Origin: JBDTLH01 sp039934875
GTDB taxonomy: Bacteria > Acidobacteriota > Terriglobia > Terriglobales > Acidobacteriaceae
DNA: 30,772 nt
Assembly: GCA_039934875.1 (NCBI GenBank)
Contig: JBDTLH010000006.1
Coordinates: forward strand, 1 to 30,772
Reading direction: 5' to 3'
Shown here: in pieces, positions 13,068 through 21,722 of the stretch
Numbering within the stretch: the first letter of the stretch is position 1
Layout: the number at the start of each line of letters is the position of its first letter
Notes under the pieces: model-generated
The model's database searches: none
Seen by the model: only the letters and a program-made list of their open reading frames with translations
Told to the model about the DNA's origin: nothing
Translations under genes and position numbers: made by a program

Positions 13068-15869
13068 TTGCAGTGCGCGGTATGCGGCGATATTAACGAG
13101 GATTCGCGGGAGAGTTGCGCCAGTTGCGGCTCCGGGCTGCATCCCGGCATCGGCACCCCCGCCGCCGTGGGCGCAGCCACTCAGCGTGCCCGTCAAATTT
13201 CAAAGCCGGAGGTCTTCCCCGACCTCGGCTCCCGCTACAGAGTTGAAAGCAAGCTGGGCCAGGGCGGCATGGGCGCCGTTTACAAGGCCCTTGACCTTGA
13301 TCTTGAACGTTATGTCGCTGTCAAGCTCATGCGCTCGGAGCTGCTCGACCAGCCCGATGCGTTACAGCGCTTCAAACAAGAGCTGTTGCTTGCCAGCCGC
13401 ATCTCCCATAAAAATATCCTCCGCATCCACGACCTCGGTGACAGCAATGGCGTGAAATTCTTCACCATGGCATATGTCGATGGCGAGGACCTCAAGTCCC
13501 TTATCCATCGCGAAGCCCCGCTCAGCATACGACGCACTACCGAGATCGCTTTGCAACTCTGCTCCGCCCTCGAAGCTGCCCATGGCGAGCAGGTGGTCCA
13601 TCGCGATCTCAAGCCGGAAAACGTCCTCATCGACCGCGCCAGCGGACAAGTATGTGTATCCGATTTCGGCCTCTCCAAATCCATCGAGGTGGAAGACGTC
13701 ACTCGCATGACCATGGCCGGGCATTCCATGGGCACCCCGCGCTACATGTCCCCGGAGCAAGTCCAGTGCAAGAACATCGATCAGCGCTCGGACCTCTATG
13801 CTATGGGCCTTATCCTCAACGAGATGCTGACCGGCGACTCACCATTCGCCGGCGGCTCCGTTTTCGATCAGATGCTGCAGCGGGTGCAATCTGCCCCGCG
13901 CAATCCACGCGAGCTGCGCCCAGATCTGCCGGATTACATGGTCAACATCGTCATGCGCTGCCTGGAGCGCGATCCCGAGCTACGCTACCAAAGCGCCGCC
14001 GATATCGCAACCGATCTGCGCAACCAAAGCTCCTCGCAAGTAGCGCTCCCCCCCGCCGCGGCCAGTGGCTCCATCGCGGCTGCTCTGGCGACTCCAGCCC
14101 AACCCGCGCCGCAAGCCGCAGTCGCTGTCCCGGCCGCAAACCGACATAGGCTCAAGATAGCAGCGATCGCCGCGGTTGCCATCCTATTGTTGGCCGCCGG
14201 TCTCTACCGCATCGTATATTTAGAAACCCATCGCGCCGCCTCACCAACTTCTGCTGCTTCTTCCTCTAGATCCGCCCCGGCCCATGTCTCGCGAATTGCC
14301 GTGCTGCCCTTTCAGGTACTCGGCGATGATCCGAAACTCAAATTCATGGCCGCCGGGTTCGAGGACTCTCTGGCCTCCAACCTTTCGCAATTACAGTCTG
14401 TCAATCTGGCCGCCAGCACCGCCGCGGACAAACTTGGTGCCAACACTCCGGTCGATGTCGCCGCGAAGAAACTTGGCGCGCAATACGTCATCAACGGGAC
14501 CCTGCAAGGCTCAAGCGACCGCATTCGCCTGGTTGCCAATATCACGGACACCTCCGGCAAATCCCCGCCCTGGTCCTATACCCTCGACGGAGTTCCCAAG
14601 GACATACTCACGCTCGAAGATCAACTCTTTAACAAAGTCACCTCCGCACTGCGCTTGACCGAAACCCCCGACGAAATCTCCCGCACCCTGGTGCGCTCGA
14701 CCGAAGACCTCAGCGCCTATGATCTGTATCTAAAGGGGCACGATTCCCTTCGCGGCAGCGAATCGGTGAAGAATATCCAGGATGCGGTCAAGGACTTCGA
14801 GGGCTCCGTCAAGGCGGACCCCAGGTTCGCGCGCGGCTACGCCGGGTTGGCCTCTGCATCTCTGGGCATGTATCTCAGAACCAAGGACAGCTCTTGGGCG
14901 CAGCGCGCTCTGGGCGCTGCCGAACAGGCTCGACGGCTCGACGAGAACCTTCCGGAAGCACGCTTCTCCGCAGCCTACGTATATTCCAAGACCGGGCGTA
15001 CCGCCGAGGCTGTCTCCGAACTGCAAAGCGCCCTCAAGCTCGCGCCCAGCTCCGATGAGGGTTACCGCCGCTTGGGTGAAGCTTTCGCCGAAGCCGGAAA
15101 TAAAAAGGATGCCATTGCCAGCGCGCAGCATGCGGTTGAGCTCAACCCTTACTACTGGATCAACTACTACATCCTCGGCCAGCTTTATATGCGCTACGGG
15201 GAGTATTCCAACGCTCTCGCACAGTTCCGAAAAGTGACTGAATTGGAGCCCTCAAATGCTGAAGGCTACCAGAACATCGGCAATTCTCTCTTCCTTGCGG
15301 GCAATATTTCGGAGTCGCTCGAAGCCTACAAAAAGGCGCTTGAGCTCGAACCTACCAACGAGAACTACGGCAACATAGCGACCGCGTATCTCTTTTTGAA
15401 ACGCTATCCTGAGGCCATCGCAGCCTACAAAAAGGCGATTGAACTGAACCCCCGCGAGCAGGTTACGGCGGGCAATCTGGGCGACGCTTACCGTTTTTCC
15501 GGCGACCAGAAACAGGCGAATTTGATGTATCAAAAGGCAATCGCACTCGCCACTCAGGACTTGAAAGTCAATCCGCGTAACGCCAGCACGATTTCGGCGA
15601 TTGCACTCTACTATGCAAAAATGGGAGACGCACAACGCGCCATCCCGCTAAGCGATAAAGCCCGCCAACTTGATCCCAATGATGCCGGTTTGATGAGCGA
15701 AAACGCGATTGTCAACGCACTCGCGGGCAAGACCGATGCAGCTATCCGATCACTGGAACAGGCATTCGCGCATGGTTACACCGCCAAGTCCGCCGAAAAC
15801 GAGCCGGAACTGAAAGCCTTGCGCAGCGACCCGCGATATCAGCAACTCATCGCCAAATACAAGAAATAG
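13068..15869 (+). CDS. Membrane Ser/Thr protein kinase with zinc ribbon, TolB-like domain and TPR repeats
   Basis: A 933-residue receptor-like kinase. Residues 3-20 hold a zinc ribbon (CAVC and CASC). The kinase domain is about 57-320: glycine loop GQGGMGAVY (64-72), Lys86 in VAVK, catalytic HRDLKPEN (about 177-184), DFGLSKS (about 200), and GTPRYMSPEQV in the activation segment. A membrane helix follows at about 361-384 (IAAIAAVAILLLAAGLYRIV). The outer part starts with a TolB/FlgO-like domain (VSRIAVLPFQVLGDD to about residue 540) and ends in many TPR units such as AEGYQNIGNSLFLAGNISES and PEAIAAYKKAIELNP. Kinase residues are complete, so it should be active. The start is TTG with TGGAG seven bases before. 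The gene is monocistronic and ends at a hairpin. Targets are unknown. Confidence 0.92.
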   Translation: MQCAVCGDINEDSRESCASCGSGLHPGIGTPAAVGAATQRARQISKPEVFPDLGSRYRVESKLGQGGMGAVYKALDLDLERYVAVKLMRSELLDQPDALQRFKQELLLASRISHKNILRIHDLGDSNGVKFFTMAYVDGEDLKSLIHREAPLSIRRTTEIALQLCSALEAAHGEQVVHRDLKPENVLIDRASGQVCVSDFGLSKSIEVEDVTRMTMAGHSMGTPRYMSPEQVQCKNIDQRSDLYAMGLILNEMLTGDSPFAGGSVFDQMLQRVQSAPRNPRELRPDLPDYMVNIVMRCLERDPELRYQSAADIATDLRNQSSSQVALPPAAASGSIAAALATPAQPAPQAAVAVPAANRHRLKIAAIAAVAILLLAAGLYRIVYLETHRAASPTSAASSSRSAPAHVSRIAVLPFQVLGDDPKLKFMAAGFEDSLASNLSQLQSVNLAASTAADKLGANTPVDVAAKKLGAQYVINGTLQGSSDRIRLVANITDTSGKSPPWSYTLDGVPKDILTLEDQLFNKVTSALRLTETPDEISRTLVRSTEDLSAYDLYLKGHDSLRGSESVKNIQDAVKDFEGSVKADPRFARGYAGLASASLGMYLRTKDSSWAQRALGAAEQARRLDENLPEARFSAAYVYSKTGRTAEAVSELQSALKLAPSSDEGYRRLGEAFAEAGNKKDAIASAQHAVELNPYYWINYYILGQLYMRYGEYSNALAQFRKVTELEPSNAEGYQNIGNSLFLAGNISESLEAYKKALELEPTNENYGNIATAYLFLKRYPEAIAAYKKAIELNPREQVTAGNLGDAYRFSGDQKQANLMYQKAIALATQDLKVNPRNASTISAIALYYAKMGDAQRAIPLSDKARQLDPNDAGLMSENAIVNALAGKTDAAIRSLEQAFAHGYTAKSAENEPELKALRSDPRYQQLIAKYKK

Positions 15870-15879
15870 GGCGGGAAGC

Positions 15880-15903
15880 AGGGTCGGCGCCGCCGCCAAC
15901 CCT
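15880..15903. terminator. Hairpin between convergent genes, probable two-way terminator
   Basis: The 24 bases form an imperfect hairpin: outer stem AGGGT/ACCCT, one mismatch, then GGCG/CGCC with a four-base loop. It lies just after the kinase stop and just before the end of the PEP-CTERM gene on the other strand. There is no long T run on either side, so termination efficiency is uncertain. Confidence 0.4.
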
Positions 15904-15909
15904 CTTAAA

Positions 15910-16428
15910 CTATCGGATAAACGCCCGTCTCTTTACCCACAATCCCACCAGCGCGGGCCCAATCAGCAGCAGCGTGGTCGGCTCGGGAACCTGCGAGGCC
16001 AGTTGCAGTGTCCCCTCTACTTGCCAGGTTCCCGGATTGAATCCAAAAAACGAAAAGTTGAATTCTCCGAGACCTGGAATTGCGCCAGCCGGCGGGATCC
16101 CCGGAGGCCCGAAAAAGAACCAGTCTCCATCATTTCCCACCGGGGGCGTACAGCTACTGAAATATACCGTTATGGTGCAATCATTCTGCTCCGATGTATA
16201 TGCGCCAAACTGCGGCGTAATGGTAACGGCGGTAATGAAGCTGCCCGTCCGATTGGAAAATACCGGCGATATCCCGTTACCGAATTGATCGACTGTAAGG
16301 GTAAACATGAAGTTGGTGTCGTAAACCGGAATCGAGCCGCCGTTTTGACCGGACTGGACCCTCGCCGCCATCCCTGAAATTGGAATCAACAGCAGCGCGC
16401 ACGCAACTAAAAGACGGAATTTGTTCAT
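15910..16428 (-). CDS. PEP-CTERM sorting-domain protein
   Basis: A 172-residue exported protein. It starts MNKFRLLVACALLLIPISGMAA, a clear signal peptide, and ends VPEPTTLLLIGPALVGLWVKRR: the PEP motif, a hydrophobic helix and a basic tail that mark substrates of the exosortase/PEP-CTERM system. The middle is rich in Gly, Phe, Asn and Thr with predicted beta strands and contains two Cys (NDCTITVYFSSC) that may pair; no enzyme motif is seen. The frame is open 15 codons further up, but those residues precede the signal peptide, so the ATG at 16428 is used; GAGGG lies about ten bases upstream. No exosortase gene is in the window. PEP-CTERM proteins are usually linked to extracellular polysaccharide or biofilm. 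Confidence 0.85.
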   Translation of the reverse strand: MNKFRLLVACALLLIPISGMAARVQSGQNGGSIPVYDTNFMFTLTVDQFGNGISPVFSNRTGSFITAVTITPQFGAYTSEQNDCTITVYFSSCTPPVGNDGDWFFFGPPGIPPAGAIPGLGEFNFSFFGFNPGTWQVEGTLQLASQVPEPTTLLLIGPALVGLWVKRRAFIR

Positions 16429-16650
16429 CGGAGTATGCCCTCTCTCTCTTGAGCCACCTACACTGGAAAGCAATTATATCGCCAGAATGCCAGGTTTGAG
16501 ATATTTATGTATTGTCTTTGCAATCAGTGGAAACTTGGGTTCCGCTGGCTTTCCACAGCGACAACTGCAACTCATAGTTGCAATACTTTGCATGTCACTG
16601 GAAAACATTTTCCCATTCACGCTTTCAACGCTTGAGATATCCCAGCGGCG

Positions 16651-19098
16651 TTATGGCGTGACGGCCTTCCTGCTCAAACGCCAGTCTTTGGGATCAAACG
16701 ATACCTGCAGGCGTGCGGTGAAATCATGTTGCGCACCTGCTGCCAGTACCGGAGCGACCCAACGCTCCTGCTGAAGCAATACTTGTACTCCGAAGCCGCT
16801 CTTCCCCAGATAATTCAATTCGCCGTAAGCGTCCTGCTGGGTTTCGCCCTGCGGAATAAACAACTGTGAGACCTTCACCGTGCGGAATCCCGCCATCAGC
16901 GTGCTCTGCGGATTGAACCAGTAGGTCGCCCATGCCTGCCCGCCCGTGCCCTCACGTCCGATCCACGAGCCGAGCAGGTTGCGTTTGTTGGTATAGCTGT
17001 CCTTGTAAAGACTCTCGTAGTAGTAAAAATTGCCGCCCTCTGCCCGCGTGGTTACGGTATCTGTAGTGCCCCCCTCCACATGCACATCGAGCTTGGGGAT
17101 TCCGGGAAACTTGCTCAGATATATCCCCGGCACGACCGCCGCCCGGCGCGGCGAATCGAGTGGAGATACATCATCGTGCGCAAACGAATCAGCATAGAGC
17201 GTCAGCCAGTCGCGCACAAACGGCAGCCGGTAACGGAAATCGAAATTAGTATGGCGCGACCCCGGCGTGTCCCGTGGATTAAAATTGCCCGCCGTTCCGC
17301 TGCTGACGCTGGTGAAACTTTTGATGAACGTGTGGAAGGTCAGAGGCTCCAATCCCCTGCCCGCAAAGGTTGCATTGCGCGAAAATCCAAACTCCAGATT
17401 CGGCGTGGGATGGATACTCAGCTTCTGCCCATACATAAACGGATTCGGGGGATAATGGGTCCCCGCCAGCTTGCCAAAAAAGTTATCGTAGCGAATTGGG
17501 CCAGTCAGCTTCGACAGCAACGGGATCACCAGCGGAAGCGTGCGGTTGATGCGTAGCGCATAAATCGGCTCCGCATTGTTGCTCATCATCAGCGACGTCG
17601 AATCATCCGGCCCCCAGAAGAAGGATTGCTTACCCACGGAAATTTCGTTGCTTAGAAGGTTCAGCGATGCATAGGTATCCAACAGCCGGAACTGGTCGCG
17701 CGATTGCACCCCGGCAAACGTCTCCCCCGGAATGTTGTCCACGCGGGCGATCAAGCCGTTGACGGCGTCGCTGTATCCGGGAATGGTGGGCGTATGCTGG
17801 TATTCCCCGCGGACATAGAACGAGAACCGCCCCTTCTCCGCGCGGCTCTCAAAACCGGTGATCTCCTGTGTCCCGCTGCCAAACGGACGCCCGAAATCGT
17901 CCACTATGGTGGATCCGAAGTGGAAGCTGTCGTTCAGCGGCGTACCCGAAATATGCTGTATGCGGGTATATATCCTGTCCACGCCGATAGCATCGTTCAC
18001 CGATCCGTTGCGATCGAGGTCCTCCTCCCGCTTCAACTCCGCTCGCAGCGCGGTCACCAGCTTTTCCGCCTCCGGAGAAAGATCAACGTCGTCGATGTTC
18101 GCCACCATCCCATAAACCGACATGCGCGTCCAGGGGCGCATCCCCATGTACGACGTGCCAATCACTCCCAGAGCGGTGAGCCGCTCGACCGCCGGATAGA
18201 TCCAACTATCCAGCTCAACATAGGTCGAGCTCATGCGCGCCGCCGGAATCGGCTCTTCTTCTCTAACAAACGTTCCATAATTGGTATAGTCCGAAACGTG
18301 CCGCTGCTTGACCACGTTGTGCCCGATCAGATATCCCGCAGTGGCGCCCACGAAAACATCTGTGGGAAAATGCTGCTGCCCCGCCACCCGCGCAAATGCC
18401 ACCGCCGATGCCGTGCCATATGCCAGCGTCTTGGTCAGCCATCCAGGATACTCGTCGGCAATCACAGAGGCGATGGCAAATGAAATCGCCGAGTGCGAGG
18501 AGGGAAACGACGCGCTGTTGACCGACTGAAAGAAGCGGCCACGCCCATTATCAAGATTGGGGCGCTCGCGCCGGAACACATATTTGAGCCCCTCGTCCAC
18601 CTCAAACGCGTCAACCGCCGCCTCCGCGGAGAGTATCCCCGTCTCGCGCATGTGATTATCGCTGTTGCGCACTCCGACGAAATAGATCAGTGCGGCAGAT
18701 CCCCCAAGCGCCGCCGCGCCCGCAGTTGAGAATGAGGCGAAAGTCTTGGTGTGGCTATTGCGCGTAAGCTCGTGGGAGGTAGTGCGGTCGGTCGCCAGCA
18801 ACCCTGCCGTGATTCCCGCGTCGGGCACCAGCCACGCCGCATCCGATGCAGTCACATGAAAAGGACTGAGCCAGATCATCTTCTGATCGGCCAATATGCC
18901 CTTGATAGTGCGCTTGAAATCGCCGCCGATCGACGCCGCATCGGGGTCGCTAACATTGACCTTGCCCACGGTGGGAAGAGGGGCGGTCTGGTCCTTAGCT
19001 GAGTTCTGCTGCGCAAGCCCCGTGCAGGTCGCCGGTCCCAATGCAATAGAAACGAGCAAGCCAATTGAAAGGATGGAGGGGAAGATGTTTTTTGCCAA
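16651..19098 (-). CDS. PAP2-family phosphatase fused to a Wzi-like outer-membrane beta-barrel
   Basis: About 815 residues in two parts. After a signal peptide (IFPSILSIGLLVSIALGPA) comes a PAP2/acid-phosphatase domain with all three motifs: K-x6-RP in KYVFRRERP, PSSH in SFPSSHSAISFAIA and R-x5-H-x3-D in RVAGQQHFPTDV. The second part starts STYVELDSWIYPAVERLTALG and GMRPWTRMSV, typical of the capsule-assembly Wzi family, then a long barrel (NEISVGKQSFFWGPDDS, FDPKDWRLS). PAP2 enzymes remove phosphate from lipid carriers such as undecaprenyl pyrophosphate; Wzi anchors surface polysaccharide. A role in surface glycan handling is inferred. The frame is open to 19614, but that stretch overlaps glutaredoxin. 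The TTG at 19098 (GAGAG nine bases upstream) puts the signal peptide first; an ATG at 19176 is the alternative. Confidence 0.85.
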   Translation of the reverse strand: MAKNIFPSILSIGLLVSIALGPATCTGLAQQNSAKDQTAPLPTVGKVNVSDPDAASIGGDFKRTIKGILADQKMIWLSPFHVTASDAAWLVPDAGITAGLLATDRTTSHELTRNSHTKTFASFSTAGAAALGGSAALIYFVGVRNSDNHMRETGILSAEAAVDAFEVDEGLKYVFRRERPNLDNGRGRFFQSVNSASFPSSHSAISFAIASVIADEYPGWLTKTLAYGTASAVAFARVAGQQHFPTDVFVGATAGYLIGHNVVKQRHVSDYTNYGTFVREEEPIPAARMSSTYVELDSWIYPAVERLTALGVIGTSYMGMRPWTRMSVYGMVANIDDVDLSPEAEKLVTALRAELKREEDLDRNGSVNDAIGVDRIYTRIQHISGTPLNDSFHFGSTIVDDFGRPFGSGTQEITGFESRAEKGRFSFYVRGEYQHTPTIPGYSDAVNGLIARVDNIPGETFAGVQSRDQFRLLDTYASLNLLSNEISVGKQSFFWGPDDSTSLMMSNNAEPIYALRINRTLPLVIPLLSKLTGPIRYDNFFGKLAGTHYPPNPFMYGQKLSIHPTPNLEFGFSRNATFAGRGLEPLTFHTFIKSFTSVSSGTAGNFNPRDTPGSRHTNFDFRYRLPFVRDWLTLYADSFAHDDVSPLDSPRRAAVVPGIYLSKFPGIPKLDVHVEGGTTDTVTTRAEGGNFYYYESLYKDSYTNKRNLLGSWIGREGTGGQAWATYWFNPQSTLMAGFRTVKVSQLFIPQGETQQDAYGELNYLGKSGFGVQVLLQQERWVAPVLAAGAQHDFTARLQVSFDPKDWRLSRKAVTP

Positions 19099-19275
19099 TT
19101 TTCGTTTCTCTCGATCATCCACCGCGAGCACTGGTGTGATGCTGGTATCAGGATAAATGCTGTGTCTGCATATCATCACCGGAAGCCTGAATTTGCGCTT
19201 AACTCTCTCGTCCCCGCACAATACTTCTGGCTGGCATTGGAAAAGAGACCCACGCCTGTGACAAACTATAAGCGT

Positions 19276-19530
19276 ATGGAATTGATTGTCTATTCTGCGG
19301 CATGGTGCCGTGACTGCCGCGAGGCCAAGCGCTTTCTCGATTCCCGCCACATCGCTTATCAGGAAATCGACATCGAGCACACCCCCGGCGCCGCCGAACA
19401 AGTCCTCCAACATGTCGGCAAGCGCGCCATCCCCCAGTTCGTAATCGACGGCAAATGGGTGCAGCCCTACCGCCCCGGCCAAGGCTTCCTCTATGAGGAG
19501 ATGGCCGAACTGCTCCGTCCCACCTCCTGA
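19276..19530 (+). CDS. Glutaredoxin-family thiol-disulfide protein
   Basis: An 84-residue protein, MELIVYSAAWCRDCREAKRF. The CxxC active site is CRDC (residues 11-14), the cis-proline loop is KRAIPQFVIDGKW, and the fold pattern (beta-alpha-beta-alpha-beta-beta-alpha) matches glutaredoxin. Members reduce disulfides or mixed disulfides with glutathione or another thiol. The frame is open 38 codons further up, but those residues are unlike the family and overlap the divergent PAP2-Wzi upstream region, so the ATG at 19276 is preferred. It is followed 68 bases later by the first ClC gene and could share a transcript with it; no functional link is evident. Confidence 0.88.
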   Translation: MELIVYSAAWCRDCREAKRFLDSRHIAYQEIDIEHTPGAAEQVLQHVGKRAIPQFVIDGKWVQPYRPGQGFLYEEMAELLRPTS

Positions 19531-19598
19531 CCAGACACCCGCAAGCAGAGAAGCAGCATCGCACTGTTTGCTAAAAGCTAATTGCTGATCGCCTAAAT

Positions 19599-21467
19599 AT
19601 GCCCGATAAACCACTGGAACGAAGTTCGACCACCGGCGCTCTCCCCATTGACGTCTCCCTCGGTCCGAGCCTTGAAAATGTCAACGCTCCCACTCACACC
19701 GCCGTCGTGGACAGCCGCATCGCCTACATCAGCGTATTGGCGATTGTGGTCGCCGGGGTCTCGACCGTCATCGCTGAAGCCCTGATCTGGCTTATCCACC
19801 TGGCCACCAACATATTCTTCTTCGGACGCTGGAGTGGCGCCAACGTCCCGCCCTGGGACAATCATCTCGGCCTGTGGGTCATTGCTATCCCCGTCATTGG
19901 GGGCCTGCTGGTGGGCATCATGGCGCGCTGGGGATCGCCCGCCATTCGCGGCCATGGCATTCCCGAAGCCATGGAGCAAATTCTCCTCAACGAGAGCCGC
20001 ATCCCGCCCCGCATCACCTTTTTGAAGCCGTTTTCCGCTGCTCTCTCCATCGGCTCCGGGGGTCCCTTCGGCGCGGAAGGCCCAATCATCGCCACCGGCG
20101 GCGCGATCGGGTCTTTGGTCGGACAGTTGCTCAAAACCACCGCCGACGAACGCAAGACCCTGCTCGCCGCGGGCGCCGCCGCAGGCATGACCGCCGTCTT
20201 CGGATGCCCCGTCTCCGCCGTACTGCTCGCCATCGAACTCCTGCTCTTCGAGTACCGCGCCCGCTCCTTCATTCCCGTCGCGCTCGCCTCCGCCATGGCC
20301 GCAGGCATGCGTGGCGCTTACATCGGATGGACCCCCATCTTCGCCATGCCCCACCTCGCGAACGTCCGCAGCGAGGCTCTCATCTGGTATGCCGTCCTCG
20401 GCGCCATCGTTGGCCTCGCCTCGGTTTACGTCACCCGCGCCGTCTACGCCATCGAAGATGCCTTTGAGCACCTTCCCGTCCACTGGATGTGGTGGCCCGC
20501 CATCGGCGCCGTCGCCGTCGGCGTTCTCGGTTACTTCTTCCCCCATACCCTTGGCGTCGGATACAGCAATATCGACGACATCCTCGGGGGCGCCATCGTC
20601 GGCAAAGCCGTCATCGTCCTCTTCATCTTCAAATTCATCTCCTGGGCAATTGCCCTGGGCAGCGGCACCTCCGGCGGTACCCTCGCGCCTTTAATGACCA
20701 TCGGTGGCGGCCTGGGGTCCGCTCTGGGAGCATTACTGGCCCGCATCCCCGGCTCGGGCGTCGATTTCCGGCTTGCCGCCCTTGTCGGCATGGCGGCCCT
20801 CTTCGCCGGCGCATCCCGCGCACTCCTCACCTCCATCGTCTTCGCCTTTGAAACCACCCGTCAGCCCATCAGCCTGCTGCCTTTGCTGATCGGCTGCACT
20901 GTCGCCTTCTTCGTCTCCGCCATCCGCCTGCCATACTCGATTATGACCCTCAAGATCGAGCGCCGCGGCACTCGCGTCCCCGGCGAATACGGCTCCGACT
21001 ATCTGGGACGCGTACTCGTCGCCAACGCCTGCACCCGCAACGTCTCCACGCTCAAAGAAAACGATAAGCTGCAAAAGGTCCGCCAGTGGATCGTCTCCCG
21101 CTCCAGCGGCTCCGGACATCAGGGTTTCCCCATCGTCTCAACCAATGGAAAGCTAATCGGCGTGGTCACTCGCCGCGACATCTTCGACGACACCGACGCC
21201 GGCGACCGCACGGTCAAAGACATCATCAAGCGTCCCCTCGCCGTCGTTTATGACGACAACAGCTTGCGCGAGGCCGCCGACCACATGGTTCGCGTAAACA
21301 CCGGACGCCTGCCCGTGGTCACCCGCATCGCTCCCGATAAAGTGGTGGGCATCATCACCCGCGGCGACCTGCTCACCGCCCAGCAACAACGCCTGCAGGA
21401 GCAGTTCGAACCCTCTCGCAGCATTCACTTCTCCTCCCGGCTCCGCCCGCAGGAAGGGGAAAAGTGA
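19599..21467 (+). CDS. ClC-family chloride channel/transporter with C-terminal CBS pair (channel-like residue set)
   Basis: A 622-residue membrane protein. ClC motifs in order: GHGIPEAM (the GSGIP-type selectivity loop), GSGGPFGAEGP with the gating Glu, CPVSAVLLAIELLLFEYR, and GTSGGTLAP. Aligning by motif with E. coli ClcA, the position of the inner proton glutamate (E203) is Leu here (AIELL versus IIEEM), as expected for channel-like or non-proton-coupled ClCs. A CBS pair fills the last 150 residues (LVANACTRNVSTLKENDKL, GFPIVSTNGKLIGVVTRRD, GRLPVVTRIAPDKVVGIITR), likely binding a nucleotide. It precedes a TPR gene and a second ClC gene on the same strand. Anion flow and direction cannot be settled from sequence. 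Confidence 0.93.
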   Translation: MPDKPLERSSTTGALPIDVSLGPSLENVNAPTHTAVVDSRIAYISVLAIVVAGVSTVIAEALIWLIHLATNIFFFGRWSGANVPPWDNHLGLWVIAIPVIGGLLVGIMARWGSPAIRGHGIPEAMEQILLNESRIPPRITFLKPFSAALSIGSGGPFGAEGPIIATGGAIGSLVGQLLKTTADERKTLLAAGAAAGMTAVFGCPVSAVLLAIELLLFEYRARSFIPVALASAMAAGMRGAYIGWTPIFAMPHLANVRSEALIWYAVLGAIVGLASVYVTRAVYAIEDAFEHLPVHWMWWPAIGAVAVGVLGYFFPHTLGVGYSNIDDILGGAIVGKAVIVLFIFKFISWAIALGSGTSGGTLAPLMTIGGGLGSALGALLARIPGSGVDFRLAALVGMAALFAGASRALLTSIVFAFETTRQPISLLPLLIGCTVAFFVSAIRLPYSIMTLKIERRGTRVPGEYGSDYLGRVLVANACTRNVSTLKENDKLQKVRQWIVSRSSGSGHQGFPIVSTNGKLIGVVTRRDIFDDTDAGDRTVKDIIKRPLAVVYDDNSLREAADHMVRVNTGRLPVVTRIAPDKVVGIITRGDLLTAQQQRLQEQFEPSRSIHFSSRLRPQEGEK

Positions 21468-21573
21468 GGAAAGCAGTCAGCGATAGCAATCAGCAGTTAT
21501 TTAATTACAAATTACAGATCGAAAGTTGCAGATTAGACGGTCACACTTGCTGCAACCCTCTGCGAGAATGTCA

Positions 21574-21608
21574 TCCTGCGCCGCGGCGTTCTTTGCCGCG
21601 GCGCAGGA
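21574..21608. repeat. Perfect 14-bp hairpin repeat between ClC and TPR genes
   Basis: TCCTGCGCCGCGGC (21574-21587) and its exact reverse complement (21595-21608) flank the loop GTTCTTT. The element is set in words (TGTCATCCTGC before, GCAGGACCTCTGCAA after) that resemble short dispersed repeats of soil bacteria, as I recall them. There is no T run after it, so it is more likely a mobile-type palindrome than a classic terminator, although it could slow or end transcription after the first ClC gene. Confidence 0.6.
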
Positions 21609-21722
21609 CCTCTGCAATTTCTTAAAAGCAAGTAGGTTCTGGGGGAGAGAATTAGCTAGCGAATGACAGAATGGCTCCGGACTTTCGCGCATATCGCCGA
21701 ATGCCAATTGCCGACTGACTTA

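Noticed and set aside
19177..19614. Upstream extension of the PAP2-Wzi frame
   Set aside because: These codons lie opposite the glutaredoxin gene and precede a clear signal peptide, so they are not part of the protein.
19593..20546. Long minus-strand open frame (317 codons) opposite the first ClC gene
   Set aside because: It is very rich in Gly, Asp and Glu with no recognisable domain, the usual mirror of a GC-rich coding strand, and it lies fully over a clear ClC gene.
21574..21608. Rho-independent terminator after the first ClC gene
   Set aside because: The hairpin is strong but no T run follows on either strand, and its flanks look like a dispersed repeat; it is listed as a repeat instead.
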